Shown here piece after piece: positions 46,408-56,009 of a stretch of 64,000 nucleotides of DNA. How positions within the stretch are numbered: position 1 is the stretch's first letter; every line of letters starts with the position of its first letter. The notes below the pieces were generated by a model that did no database searches, was not told the origin of the DNA, and saw nothing but the letters and a program-made list of their open reading frames with translations. Source of the DNA: Marinomonas spartinae (GTDB lineage Bacteria; Pseudomonadota; Gammaproteobacteria; Pseudomonadales; Marinomonadaceae); NCBI RefSeq assembly GCF_900089775.1, contig NZ_FLOB01000008.1, positions 62,001 through 126,000 on the forward strand. Direction: 5' to 3'. Both the position numbers and the translations under genes were made by a program.

Positions 46408-48230
46408 AATAATACCTGTCCACCCACTCGAGCAGGCCACTGATGATAAACTTGCTCTTGCTCCTTCAGCTTCAAACACACCCTTGTGAAACTGTTAATG
46501 GCTGCAAATTGCGAGAAAAAGTGCTCTAGAACAGAGGCAAAAAAGAACACACCACTGCCCGAAAAGTCATCATTAGCAAAGGTAATTTCAATATCACTAC
46601 CACTTGCAAAACATACCCGCCCTTTTTGCACCACACGAGCGGTTGATGGCTCAATAACCACTTTATAAATATTATTAATTAATGCTTTGCTTTGTGGTGA
46701 TGCTTTAAAGTCATAGAGCCTCAACACTTCTTTTAATCGCTCACAAGCATCAGGACCAGTAAAATAATCGAGATTCAAATGATTGATTAACTGCCAACGC
46801 GTGGCATCCCCGAGTATCGGCCTGACAGCATGGGTCGGTGGAACCAAACAGCGTATCTTTTTAATAATATCGCCTTTTTCTGGCATCATTAGCCCTAACT
46901 CATCATCCCCAAAGGGTAAGCTGGCAGGTAGGTTTCGATTACTGCATTTTGCACGGACAGTAATAACCGTCTTATCAATGTCCTCATCCAAATGTGCATT
47001 GCCAAAAGAGGCATCGACAAGAGAGAGGTATGTTTCGGTTCCGGCCTCTACGTATCCTCCTGCCCACATAGCCGTTTCCCTTCTAATGTGCCAGAATAAA
47101 TCTTTGCTCCCCTGATACTTAGGGTGAGTTTGGCCATAGAAAGGGGCGGCAACTTGTTTGTTGCCTTTTGAATCAAAAACAACTACTTCCTCAATACTGA
47201 TGACTTCTGATATTTCAGCATCCATATATCGAGGCGATAATTTATATTCGTACTCACTCAGTTGCGGCCTAATTGGCTCAATTTCCTGTTCAAAGTGATT
47301 GATGATAGGAGTACAACCTAGCAAAAAGCTCTCGCTATCAATTTGCTTTTCTAGCTCAGATGAATCGGTATCAATGTAAAAAAATATGCTAGTAGAGCCA
47401 GACTCCTTAGGTAACAGAGCCCTAATGTCTTTCAGCTCAAAAAACCTGAACTTTTCCGGAAATACAAAATTTTCAACCAGCATCCTAAAACCTGAGGAAG
47501 CATGATGAGAGTATGGTACAACCGTTTCAGTGTCTTTGAACCCAACAGAATGAAGCTGCTCTTTCGATAAATATCGAACGCCTTCTTGGCCATTATCGAA
47601 AGCGACACCAATACAATTTTTAAATAATAACTCATATATTTTTAAGGCATGATGCCATTGACCATTAATATAAAATCTTAAGTTATTTAAATCGGATTCA
47701 TATAGAGACACGCCTTCATACTCGCAAACCACATCCAGCTTGAAAATTGATTTAACTGGTTTCTCCCACTTCGACTTTGGAGCGACAAAAGGCGCATTTT
47801 CAAATTTTGCAGACTGTATCTCGACTGGCCATAAATTTGTTTCAAAACACGTTTTAAACTTGCAAGACTTCATGCCCTCTGCATTCGACTCAACTTCTGC
47901 TCCGATAGGGACAACTACCCCTGTTGTCGAGAGGTTCTCGGCCTCAAGCTTAATAATGGACATGGAAGGTATAGTCGCTTGATAATCAGGAAACATTTGC
48001 CCCAGTAAGGCATCGGTTAATTCAGGAAAACTATCTTCAAGCTTTTGTCTAATATTAGCTGTCAAAAAAGCAAATGACTCAACCAGACGTGAGACATGGG
48101 GATCCTCAATAGTATCACCATTAAGTTTTAGCCTACCTGCTACTTTCGGATACTTTTCGGAGAACTCCTTACCCATTTTTCGAATAAAAGATAACTCTCG
48201 ATTATAATATTTTAGTAATTCATCATTCAT
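46404..48230 (-). CDS. tssF: TssF, T6SS baseplate protein
   Basis: TssF is the largest wedge subunit of the T6SS baseplate. The 608-residue protein starts NDELLKYYNRELSFIRKMGKEFSEKYPKVAGRL, the standard TssF N-terminus, includes DPHVSRLVESFAFLTANIRQKL and DALLGQMFPDYQATIPSM, and ends in the LEHFFSQFAAINSFTRV region. It overlaps tssE by four bases and tssG by four bases, so baseplate genes are translationally linked. Confidence 0.96.
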   Translation of the reverse strand: MNDELLKYYNRELSFIRKMGKEFSEKYPKVAGRLKLNGDTIEDPHVSRLVESFAFLTANIRQKLEDSFPELTDALLGQMFPDYQATIPSMSIIKLEAENLSTTGVVVPIGAEVESNAEGMKSCKFKTCFETNLWPVEIQSAKFENAPFVAPKSKWEKPVKSIFKLDVVCEYEGVSLYESDLNNLRFYINGQWHHALKIYELLFKNCIGVAFDNGQEGVRYLSKEQLHSVGFKDTETVVPYSHHASSGFRMLVENFVFPEKFRFFELKDIRALLPKESGSTSIFFYIDTDSSELEKQIDSESFLLGCTPIINHFEQEIEPIRPQLSEYEYKLSPRYMDAEISEVISIEEVVVFDSKGNKQVAAPFYGQTHPKYQGSKDLFWHIRRETAMWAGGYVEAGTETYLSLVDASFGNAHLDEDIDKTVITVRAKCSNRNLPASLPFGDDELGLMMPEKGDIIKKIRCLVPPTHAVRPILGDATRWQLINHLNLDYFTGPDACERLKEVLRLYDFKASPQSKALINNIYKVVIEPSTARVVQKGRVCFASGSDIEITFANDDFSGSGVFFFASVLEHFFSQFAAINSFTRVCLKLKEQEQVYHQWPARVGGQVLL

Positions 48231-48712
48231 AAAGAAGCCTCAATTATTTTCATCCCTAAATTTATAGGCTCAACTTCTGAGTTAAAACTGATAAATTCAG
48301 GCTCCGGATCCGCATAGAGCAAAGCATTTATTCGTAAGTTCAGAATTCTATTAAGGGGAAGCTCTTCATCAGTAAACACTTCAACCTCAATAAATCTCGG
48401 CTCAAATTTCTCAATTGTCTTTTTGACGATATCACATAATAAATCACGGCCATCACTAGAGCTAACTGACATACTGGAAAAATCCGGCAAGCCATAGGAT
48501 AAAATCGACGTTGATAGCTCTTGGTATTGTTCCGGCCAAGTATGCCATTGGATTCTGGCATTTAGTAACGCTTCAATATCCCGCCGAATGTTCCTACGCA
48601 AATCGGAAATACTTATCCCCTCGGTTCGAGAGGGTGAGTCTTGTACATCCGGATCATCGTCAATCAGACGATCAAGAATGGAGGCTTGAAGCTGTTGCTT
48701 GCTCTCTATCAT
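48227..48712 (-). CDS. tssE: TssE, T6SS baseplate gp25-like protein
   Basis: TssE is the gp25-like lysozyme-fold baseplate protein that starts sheath assembly. The 161-residue protein has a long N-terminal helix (QLQASILDRLIDDDPDVQ), the conserved ISDLRRNIRRDIEALLNAR with the baseplate EXR-type pattern, SYGLPDFSSMS, and the C-terminal FEPRFIEVEVF strand. Length matches. It lies two bases after tagJ and overlaps tssF. Confidence 0.94.
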   Translation of the reverse strand: MIESKQQLQASILDRLIDDDPDVQDSPSRTEGISISDLRRNIRRDIEALLNARIQWHTWPEQYQELSTSILSYGLPDFSSMSVSSSDGRDLLCDIVKKTIEKFEPRFIEVEVFTDEELPLNRILNLRINALLYADPEPEFISFNSEVEPINLGMKIIEASL

Positions 48713-48714
48713 GA

Positions 48715-49506
48715 TTAATCTATGGCAACCTCTTTATCCTTTGAAATACTCAAATCAGAGATCAGCGTTGCTTCCTCATTAATAAAAAGCATCTTCATAC
48801 CACGCCCTAAAGTGACATTATCAGAAAGCTCATCCCATTCCGTTATTTGACCAAGTTTCTCAATATCACTTGTCGATTGGGCATATACCAAGGGCAAGTG
48901 AGCAGTGCCTGTTGGCCCATCTTTTATGGTCATTTCAACTCTAAGCCAGATGTTTTCCAAGAGAGAATCAACTGGCTCAACCTTCAGGGTTTCAATCTCG
49001 CTAAAACGCGCTAAATAAAACTCACCGTTAGTACCTAATACCTCTAAATATGGATTGAGCACATCGTCTAAATCACGAATCAAGCTCTGGGGCTCATCAT
49101 CACTTACAAAATCAAAACGCAATGATTCAAGCTTCGCGCTCATTTCGTCCAACGATTGCGTATCACCCTCTAGTTTTGCTAGATGCATATCAAGAAACAA
49201 CGTATCTAACTCATCAGCTTGATGAAACAACTTTGGAATACTTTTCCCATTGTAGAAATCCCTTCTAGACTGCTCAGCACGAATGAGATGCCTAAGGTTT
49301 ACCGCCCCCACAGCAAACTCGGGTTGTTTCTTCACCATAAAATCAAGCTGCTTATCTGCGCGATCTAGCTCACCATCGATACATAACAACTCGACATATG
49401 CGCTTCTGATATCAAAATTTAAAGGATCGTCTTTTAGCAGCTCAGTACAGTAATCGATCGCTTCAGATAACTTACCATTTTTGATAAATTCGAATATTTT
49501 TTTCAT
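48715..49506 (-). CDS. tagJ: TagJ (ImpE family) T6SS accessory protein
   Basis: TagJ is an accessory protein that binds the sheath subunit TssB and the ClpV N-domain in Pseudomonas. The 263-residue protein begins with tetratricopeptide-like helices (IDYCTELLKDDPLNFDIRSAYVELLCIDGELDRADKQLDFM shortened here) and ends with the ImpE beta domain (HLPLVYAQST, GRGMKMLFINEEATL). Its presence usually marks a group with the tssA-tssB-tssC-tagJ-tssE order, as seen here. It lies between the second tssC gene and tssE. Confidence 0.9.
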   Translation of the reverse strand: MKKIFEFIKNGKLSEAIDYCTELLKDDPLNFDIRSAYVELLCIDGELDRADKQLDFMVKKQPEFAVGAVNLRHLIRAEQSRRDFYNGKSIPKLFHQADELDTLFLDMHLAKLEGDTQSLDEMSAKLESLRFDFVSDDEPQSLIRDLDDVLNPYLEVLGTNGEFYLARFSEIETLKVEPVDSLLENIWLRVEMTIKDGPTGTAHLPLVYAQSTSDIEKLGQITEWDELSDNVTLGRGMKMLFINEEATLISDLSISKDKEVAID

Positions 49507-49509
49507 GTA

Positions 49510-51036
49510 TTATTCCTTAATTTGATGATGCGGGCTTAGCTCCGTAATCAGCCGAATGCTAGACACCATTTGATCCAATTGAAAATGAGGCTGAAGTTGA
49601 AGAAGAGAAAAAAAATGTCCAGGCCTTGACTTATTTTCACTGACTTTGACTTTGGCATTACTAAGCGGATATTTACTTCTTACTTGCTCTGACGCTGAAT
49701 CTGAGGCGGTGGTATAGTTATTTATCCAAGCTTGCAAATCTCGTTCACAAGCCTGTGCCGTGGTATAGCTGCCAATACGGTCACGAGCTAACACTTTTAA
49801 ATAATGAGCAAACCTAGATACACATAGGATATATTGGAGCATAGATGACAAACGCGCATTAACATTAGCGACATTACTGTCATAGTTTTTGGCCAACTGT
49901 GCGGATGCATTACTATAGAAAACAAGATGTTCTGTATTAGTAACAGAAGATACTGGGATAAAACCTAGCTCAGATAGTTCTTTTTCAAGCTTTGTCGTGA
50001 CAATAAGATCAACAGGCGGTTTCCCTTCTTTTTGGTAAGAATCATTTTTAAAGTAATCCTTAGCAATACCCGTCACCATTCCCTTTGATATTTTACCAGG
50101 ATCCATTCCTCGTATATGACCAAACCAACCACTTGCACAGTAGGCTCGTATCAGTGTTGAGACAAAAGGAAAAGCGGCATTCCCCCATAGCATATCTTTA
50201 TCTGAATCATGGATATGCTCGACAAAATAAAAGCTCTCAGAGCGCTTTCCATTATTCAAATATGGGGATCTAACCAATACCCGCGGCAACGTTAAACCGA
50301 CAAAACGAGACTCTTCCATACTACGGAAGCTGCGCCAGTTAATATATTCTGGCTGCTCGAATTGTGTAAATAAATCATACGCATGACCTAACTCAGAAAA
50401 AGCATCCACGCCAAACAAGCTTGAATCACCAGCACATACAAAAGGCGAAAAAGCGGCAGCAGCGGTTTTTGATATCTCTTTTAATGTAGCAATATCATTA
50501 TATAAAGAGCCATTGGATTGGGCATTGCTTATTTCATAATTACCAATGACAACACCAAAAGGCTCGCCACCAGGATGGTCAAATTCACTTTGATAGACTA
50601 ATTTAAAAAATGCGCTCTGATCGAAATCAATTGCCTTACTAACATCTCGGGACAATGTCATCCAATTACAATTCAAAAGTTTAATCTTAACTTTTCTTTC
50701 ATTATCCATTTGCTCAGCTTGGGATAACAACCAAAAAAGGCTACGCCAACCAGATTCTAATTTTTTAAATTTTTCTTCATGAATAATGATATTGATCTGC
50801 TGGCAAAGTTTTGCATCAATATCGGTAATAACTTTCTGTATATAGGAGCTGACAGATTCCTTATTCCAAATTAAAGGCGAGTCTGAAGAGCTTTCGAGCC
50901 AAAGTAAAAGCGCTTTATTGAGATCTTTTTCATTAAGAAATCGATCCAATAAGGAGTCACTATCACTTATTCTATACTCAGTTTGTCTTCCAAAAGCTGA
51001 GTTTTGACTTATAAACGAAAACTCTTCAACACTCAT
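49510..51036 (-). CDS. Second TssC-like sheath large subunit paralogue
   Basis: This 508-residue protein is homologous to TssC and to the adjacent copy through shared blocks: SGWRSLFWLLSQAEQ, the DFDQSAFFKLVYQSEFDHPGGEPFGVVIGNYE stretch, [41 protein letters not shown] and YPLSNAKVKV. It is clearly diverged: the tssC loop around the KTYD/GGGK region is lost and its N-terminus differs. It is intact, with normal spacing after tssC. A minor sheath protein, or a cap or baseplate-adjacent ring, is possible but not shown. Confidence 0.85.
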   Translation of the reverse strand: MSVEEFSFISQNSAFGRQTEYRISDSDSLLDRFLNEKDLNKALLLWLESSSDSPLIWNKESVSSYIQKVITDIDAKLCQQINIIIHEEKFKKLESGWRSLFWLLSQAEQMDNERKVKIKLLNCNWMTLSRDVSKAIDFDQSAFFKLVYQSEFDHPGGEPFGVVIGNYEISNAQSNGSLYNDIATLKEISKTAAAAFSPFVCAGDSSLFGVDAFSELGHAYDLFTQFEQPEYINWRSFRSMEESRFVGLTLPRVLVRSPYLNNGKRSESFYFVEHIHDSDKDMLWGNAAFPFVSTLIRAYCASGWFGHIRGMDPGKISKGMVTGIAKDYFKNDSYQKEGKPPVDLIVTTKLEKELSELGFIPVSSVTNTEHLVFYSNASAQLAKNYDSNVANVNARLSSMLQYILCVSRFAHYLKVLARDRIGSYTTAQACERDLQAWINNYTTASDSASEQVRSKYPLSNAKVKVSENKSRPGHFFSLLQLQPHFQLDQMVSSIRLITELSPHHQIKE

Positions 51037-51081
51037 GTACTACATCATCCTTAATTTTAACGCTTAAATCGCTTTTTCTAC

Positions 51082-52572
51082 TTAACCAACTTCAGGTATC
51101 TTAGCGACTAAACGTAATGAGGACGTTAACTCTTCCATTTGCAACCAAGGCTTAAGCCAAGCAACAGCATTATAAGCCCCTGGTTGACCAGGAATTTCCT
51201 TAACCCGAACTTTAGCGTCGGCTAATGGATAACGAGCACGAATATCCTGACCACCACCTTCTGTTGCATTCACATAAGATAAAATCCAACGGTTCAGCCA
51301 AGCTTCAACGTCTTCAGCTTCCATGAAACTGCCGATTTTATCGCGCGCCATTACTTTTAAATAATGTGCAAATCGAGATGTCGCCATCAAATAAGGCAAC
51401 CTAGCTGAAATAGCGGCATTAGCCGTTGCATCAGGGGTATCGTATACTTTTGGTTTCTGACAGCTTTGACCACCAAAGAAAACCGCATAATCAGTGTTCT
51501 TATAGTGACACAAAGGTAAAAAGCCTAGTTTACTCAGTTCTGCCTCACGACGATCGGTAATACCAATTTCAGTTGGGCATTTCAAATCAGGGTCACCATC
51601 ATCGCTGGTAAAAATATGAGTAGGCAAGCCTTCTACCTTACCACCCCCTTCCGCACCACGAATAGCAGTACAGAAGCCATATTGAGAATAAGCTTTGGTC
51701 ATGTTAGTTGCCATCGCATAGGCGGCATTACTCCAGCAGTAATCACCATTATCGGTACTTACAGAACGACCAGCTTTCGGTTCTATTTCAAACTCTTCGA
51801 AATTAAATTCTTCAACAGGTTTAGAGGCTGCTCCATATGGCAGACGAGATAAGAATCTAGGCATAGTCAAAGTAACAAAGCGTGAGTCATCGCTTTCTCT
51901 AAACGAACGCCATTTAGTGTACTCTAATGATTCGAATACTTTTTCTAGATCCCGAGGCTTAGTCAACTCTTCCCAGTTGTCAAAGCCAAACAAAGAAGGG
52001 GAAGAAGCCGAAACAAATGGACAAAAACCAGCCGCAGCTACGTTGGACATCAAGCTAAGCGTTTCAATATCTTCAGGGTGATTCGTAAATTCATAATCCC
52101 CTACTATCGTGCCGTAAGGCTCACCACCTGGCGTACCGAACTCAGACTCGTAAATTTTCTTAAACGTTTGACTTTGGTCAAACTCAACTGCTTTACTCAA
52201 GTCTTTATGAAGCTCTTTTTTCTTCATATTCAGCACGCGAATTTTCAGTGTCGAATTGGTCTCAGAGTTCATCACTAGATGATGAAGACCTCTCCAAGTC
52301 CCTTCCAGTTTCTGAAATTGATCAGTGTGCATAATGGCGCTAAGTTGCTTCGATATTTTGTTATCGATCAAATCAATCGCTTCATTAAATGTCACCGTCA
52401 TATTCTTGTTCCACTGAACAGTACCTTTTAAGGCTTCCTGTGTCAGGGTTTTTAACAACTCTTCTGCTCGACTAGATTCAGTCTGCTTGGTCGCACCAAT
52501 CGCCTGCTCCAAAAGAGAGACACTTTGCTCAACAACCGTTTCCGCACCGCTTAAAGCTTCTTCCGTGCTCAT
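51082..52572 (-). CDS. tssC: TssC (VipB), T6SS sheath large subunit
   Basis: TssC with TssB forms the contractile sheath around the Hcp tube. The 496-residue protein has canonical blocks: [24 protein letters not shown], the [20 protein letters not shown] stretch, [48 protein letters not shown] and [10 protein letters not shown] at the end. Length is standard. Its start overlaps the tssB stop by four bases, matching the tight partnership of the two subunits. Confidence 0.97.
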   Translation of the reverse strand: MSTEEALSGAETVVEQSVSLLEQAIGATKQTESSRAEELLKTLTQEALKGTVQWNKNMTVTFNEAIDLIDNKISKQLSAIMHTDQFQKLEGTWRGLHHLVMNSETNSTLKIRVLNMKKKELHKDLSKAVEFDQSQTFKKIYESEFGTPGGEPYGTIVGDYEFTNHPEDIETLSLMSNVAAAGFCPFVSASSPSLFGFDNWEELTKPRDLEKVFESLEYTKWRSFRESDDSRFVTLTMPRFLSRLPYGAASKPVEEFNFEEFEIEPKAGRSVSTDNGDYCWSNAAYAMATNMTKAYSQYGFCTAIRGAEGGGKVEGLPTHIFTSDDGDPDLKCPTEIGITDRREAELSKLGFLPLCHYKNTDYAVFFGGQSCQKPKVYDTPDATANAAISARLPYLMATSRFAHYLKVMARDKIGSFMEAEDVEAWLNRWILSYVNATEGGGQDIRARYPLADAKVRVKEIPGQPGAYNAVAWLKPWLQMEELTSSLRLVAKIPEVG

Positions 52573-53072
52573 TTGTCTTCCTCCTCAATGCTTAATTCCT
52601 TCGCCATTGCTTCGAGGCTAGTTGTGTTACTTAGCACCTCTTCCAAAACATTTTCCAACTCTTCGGATCGATCTATTTTGGTCATGAGATCACGCAATTT
52701 ATTACGAGTCTCCATCAACTTACGCAAAGGCTCAACTTGATTTACAACGGCTGCTGGCTCAAAGTCACTCATTGTTTTAAAGTTTAAGTCAACTGCAAAC
52801 TGACTATCGTCATCCGTTAAAACATTATCAACTTTCATTGAAAGGCTTGGGCTCATTCGTTTCAAAACATCATCGAAACTATCACGATCAATCTGAATAA
52901 ATCGTCTATCTTTCAATGGTTTCAACGCCTCTGTATTATCACCAGAGAAATCCCCCATTACCCCTACAACAAAAGGAAGCTCTTTTTTTACAACAGCCCC
53001 TTCCGTTTCTACGTCATAAGTAATATGAACGCGAGGCTTTCGAACTCGCTTTAGATTGTCATGAATGCTCAT
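52569..53072 (-). CDS. tssB: TssB (VipA), T6SS sheath small subunit
   Basis: TssB is the small sheath subunit, needed for contraction and ClpV recognition. The 167-residue protein begins [24 protein letters not shown] and includes [14 protein letters not shown] and [20 protein letters not shown], then the C-terminal helices ([19 protein letters not shown]) that carry the sheath contacts. It overlaps tssC by four bases. Confidence 0.97.
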   Translation of the reverse strand: MSIHDNLKRVRKPRVHITYDVETEGAVVKKELPFVVGVMGDFSGDNTEALKPLKDRRFIQIDRDSFDDVLKRMSPSLSMKVDNVLTDDDSQFAVDLNFKTMSDFEPAAVVNQVEPLRKLMETRNKLRDLMTKIDRSEELENVLEEVLSNTTSLEAMAKELSIEEEDK

Positions 53073-53086
53073 TAGAACTCCTTTTA

Positions 53087-54226
53087 CTATGTTTCAGTTT
53101 CGCTGACTCGAATACCAGACAGCTTAAAATAGCCTGTTCTAGCATCATTGTCTGTAATTAATTCATCCAACAATTCAGGAAGAGATAGTTTGCTCCAACG
53201 TATCACTTGCTCAATGGTGTAAGACATTGGTGAGTGCGGCTCAGTCTCTCTAAAATAAGCCGCAATTTCAGATAGTTTTTTAATAGCACTGGCTCTTGAG
53301 TCAATTTTTCCATTATCTGAACGTGATTCAGACACAGTCTCACTAGATTGCCCCTCAACATCCGACACTTCAGATAATACTTCTGCCTCGGACGCAGCTG
53401 ATTCTGCGGCGGCTTCTAATTTTTCCTTACCAATGTGTTCAATAGCCGCCATACTAGAATCAAGTACGCGCTTAATATTAGACGTCGGCTGAGGGCTACC
53501 AGTCACCCTATCCATCACATCACTAAGAATAGAGAAGTGCTCTATTGCTTTTTCGACATCGTTTTTTAGATTAGTAAAAAAGTCGACACTCGTTTCAAGA
53601 GCACTCTTTTCAACATCCTCATAGTCAACTGCACCTTGAGCTATTTTTTTTTCGCGCTTATCCTCAGCCATCCTAGAAATATCATAGGCTTGTTGGTACT
53701 CCCAAAAGGTAAAGGGGCCATAGTTAATTCCTTCTGTAATAGGAATATTTTTTATTGGCATAACCAACGCACCCTCTTGGGCGATACCATTTAGACCAAC
53801 CAAAGCGGATAACTTTTCAGATAGCTCTTCACCCTCTTCCAACGTGGGAAAAAGATCCAAGAAATGCTCATCAATGAGAGTGTGGGCAATTTCAAAACCC
53901 AAAGCAAGACCTTTAAAGCCCTCTAGACGACATAAAGACTCGATAAGCCAAGCGATGTATTCAATGTCCTTGCTCTCGTTTTTTATTGCTTCCTTACATT
54001 GCTCAAAAAGAGGCTGCCACTCCCGAGTTAACAAAGAAAACCCTTCTTCATCGACCAAGGCGTTCCGCTCAGCGGCTCTAAGCTGGTTTCGTAAATCTTT
54101 TAATGTGTAGTACGTAGAATTCGGAGAAATATCGGCACGTGGATCAGAGCCTGCAAACTGATCCTCTAAAATCGGAGAAGTACATTCTTCTAGTGTTAAC
54201 ATTCCATCGTCCTGCTCTAGTAGCAT
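53087..54226 (-). CDS. tssA: TssA, T6SS assembly protein with ImpA N-terminal domain
   Basis: TssA primes and caps tail-tube and sheath growth. The 379-residue protein has the ImpA N-domain ([21 protein letters not shown], then [33 protein letters not shown]), a middle coiled region and a short C-terminal domain with [25 protein letters not shown], which resembles the short TssA type. It begins a new unit after a 249-base spacer and is followed by tssB at 14 bases. Confidence 0.93.
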   Translation of the reverse strand: MLLEQDDGMLTLEECTSPILEDQFAGSDPRADISPNSTYYTLKDLRNQLRAAERNALVDEEGFSLLTREWQPLFEQCKEAIKNESKDIEYIAWLIESLCRLEGFKGLALGFEIAHTLIDEHFLDLFPTLEEGEELSEKLSALVGLNGIAQEGALVMPIKNIPITEGINYGPFTFWEYQQAYDISRMAEDKREKKIAQGAVDYEDVEKSALETSVDFFTNLKNDVEKAIEHFSILSDVMDRVTGSPQPTSNIKRVLDSSMAAIEHIGKEKLEAAAESAASEAEVLSEVSDVEGQSSETVSESRSDNGKIDSRASAIKKLSEIAAYFRETEPHSPMSYTIEQVIRWSKLSLPELLDELITDNDARTGYFKLSGIRVSETET

Positions 54227-54475
54227 TTAATAATTAATACGAATTTTACTAGTCCCTCATCCCCTTTACAAGACAAGCGAAAGTAAAGCTTATACGAAAT
54301 GTAAGCGACTAAAAAAAGTCAAGCTCAACAAAGAATTAATTAACAAAAAAAGCGAAATAGCATTATCTTTCTTACTTTTTCACTTTACTTTATCAAACAT
54401 GAAATATAAAAAATAGAGACATATCTCTACAGTATGCCTGTCTTTATAAGCTCCACCTAAAAAACCACATGGGTA
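54227..54475 (-). promoter_or_regulatory. pppA-tssA spacer with probable tssA promoter
   Basis: This 249-base, AT-rich spacer divides the secretion genes into two units. It has CCTGTCTTTATAA at 54437-54449, which resembles CCTGTCTTTTTAA upstream of hcp at 42756-42768; both lie about 215 bases before the next start codon. I could not pick a promoter with confidence. Confidence 0.4.
54408..54429 (-). terminator. Weak terminator-like palindrome after pppA
   Basis: On the minus strand TAGAGATATGTCTCTA runs directly into TTTTTT. The short AT-rich stem makes strong termination doubtful; it could also be an operator for tssA. It lies in the pppA-tssA spacer. Confidence 0.4.
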
Positions 54476-55288
54476 TTAAGGTAGACGATTTAATTGGCGA
54501 CCAAATAAAGGCACTGTTTTCTCACTTAGCGAATCAAACTCATCATCCATAACAGGCTTATCCACCCCATTATAAACAACAACAATACAGGTAACGTTGT
54601 CTTTAGCCCCCCTTACTAAGGATGAATGCATAAGCGCAAGCCCTGTATCTATAACACTCTGCCCATCAAGCATGGAGCAAATCTCTTGATCAGATAACTC
54701 CCCAGTAAGACCATCGGAACACAACAAAAACATATCTTCGCTGCGAACTTCACGCTTTATGACATCAATATTAATATCGTCCGCCACCCCAACTGCTCGA
54801 GTAATAACATTCGACAATGGGTGAGAGCCCATTTCACTTTTGCTAATAACGCCTTGGGCAACTAATTCATTCACTTGACTATGATCGCTAGATATTTGAG
54901 TAAAATCACCATCACGAAGTAAATAAGCACGACTATCACCAGCCCAAACAACAAAGAACTCATCATTTTTGATAAACAAAATAACAATCGTACTGCCTGC
55001 TATTTTCCCTCCTAAATGATAATGGCTATATTGTTTTAGATCATAATTCGCTTTCTTCACAGCCGAAACAATATGATCAACGGTTAACTCTTCATAAGTA
55101 TAATTTAATACTTTCGCCCTGATTGCATCGACAACCAATTGACTGGCATAGTCACCCGCTTCATGCCCGCCCATTCCATCAGCGACTACCCATAAATTAT
55201 GACTAGAAATTTCCGCAAATGAGTCTTCATTTAGCTGTCTTACTACTCCCCTATGGGAGATCGCATAACTAGTATTAGTTCTTGTCAT
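54476..55288 (-). CDS. pppA: PppA, PP2C-type phosphatase of T6SS
   Basis: PppA removes Thr phosphorylation that activates T6SS through FHA proteins. From the ATG at 55288 it is a 270-residue PP2C phosphatase with the motifs RQLNEDSF, LWVVADGMGGHEAGDYAS, VWAGDSRAYLLRDGDF and LLCSDGLTGELSDQEI, and ends in a DNVTCIVV strand. The frame extends 17 codons further upstream inside tagF, but a TTAGGGAT site supports the chosen start. It overlaps tagF by 14 bases. Confidence 0.93.
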   Translation of the reverse strand: MTRTNTSYAISHRGVVRQLNEDSFAEISSHNLWVVADGMGGHEAGDYASQLVVDAIRAKVLNYTYEELTVDHIVSAVKKANYDLKQYSHYHLGGKIAGSTIVILFIKNDEFFVVWAGDSRAYLLRDGDFTQISSDHSQVNELVAQGVISKSEMGSHPLSNVITRAVGVADDINIDVIKREVRSEDMFLLCSDGLTGELSDQEICSMLDGQSVIDTGLALMHSSLVRGAKDNVTCIVVVYNGVDKPVMDDEFDSLSEKTVPLFGRQLNRLP

Positions 55289-56009
55289 TATCCCTAACCT
55301 GCACGTGATTCCATTGCCACTGCTGCCATCTACCGTCAAACATAGCCGCGGCCTGATTAACAGAAGGCAACCCTGAAGTAATAATGACAGAGGGACTCAA
55401 GAGACATGAGCCATGAGTCCACCAAATACTATAGCTGCCGTATTTTTTATATAATAAGGCGTGCAACATATCTTGCATTGCCCCACCACCAAGCTCTGTT
55501 CCTGAAAACTCAAACACCTGGGCGGTTTTATTTTCATCTGGAGAAGTAAAATACTTATAGCGCTTTGATACATCCGCTATTGGCTTAACAGCCTTCTCAA
55601 CCTCTTTCCTCCAACTAAATAGATCAACCGAATCCTCTAAAACAGCAAGAACCGCATCCTCGTATTCAAGACACAGAGCATCAGATTCCATAACCTCAAC
55701 GGGTAAATTATCTGTATCCGCCACCAGTGTAAAAGGGTACGGCCTTCCTACAACATCCATGCTAGGCATCACCGTCCCCATTTTGGCGCTATCCCCTGCT
55801 ATACCGGGAGACATACCAAAATGCCATACTGGACCCGTTAAGAATTTATCCTTCCAAGAATCTCCCATCCTCTCTTTACTAACAGAAAGAACAGCCTGCA
55901 ACCAACGGTCCCACACTTCCTGAAAGTCGGTATCGACATTATCTTGAAGAAAGTCCCCTACACTGGGTAACTTTCCAAGATAACCAAAACTCACAACTTG
56001 TTCGGACAT
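55275..56009 (-). CDS. tagF: TagF (ImpM family), T6SS post-translational repressor
   Basis: TagF represses T6SS after translation, in Pseudomonas by binding Fha. The 244-residue protein starts SFGYLGKLPSVGDFLQDNVDTDFQEVWDRWLQ with the conserved GKLPSxGDF, then WKDKFLTGPVWHFGMSPGIAG and VGRPYPFTLVA, and ends in the TWWTHGSCLL-like ISIWWTHGSCLLSP. It overlaps tssM by 19 bases and pppA by 14, so three genes are coupled. Confidence 0.93.
   Translation of the reverse strand: MSEQVVSFGYLGKLPSVGDFLQDNVDTDFQEVWDRWLQAVLSVSKERMGDSWKDKFLTGPVWHFGMSPGIAGDSAKMGTVMPSMDVVGRPYPFTLVADTDNLPVEVMESDALCLEYEDAVLAVLEDSVDLFSWRKEVEKAVKPIADVSKRYKYFTSPDENKTAQVFEFSGTELGGGAMQDMLHALLYKKYGSYSIWWTHGSCLLSPSVIITSGLPSVNQAAAMFDGRWQQWQWNHVQVRDNDKN

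Noticed and set aside
49510..51036. Second tssC copy as a pseudogene
   Set aside because: The frame is full-length, with conserved blocks and normal operon spacing, so it is a divergent paralogue and not a remnant.
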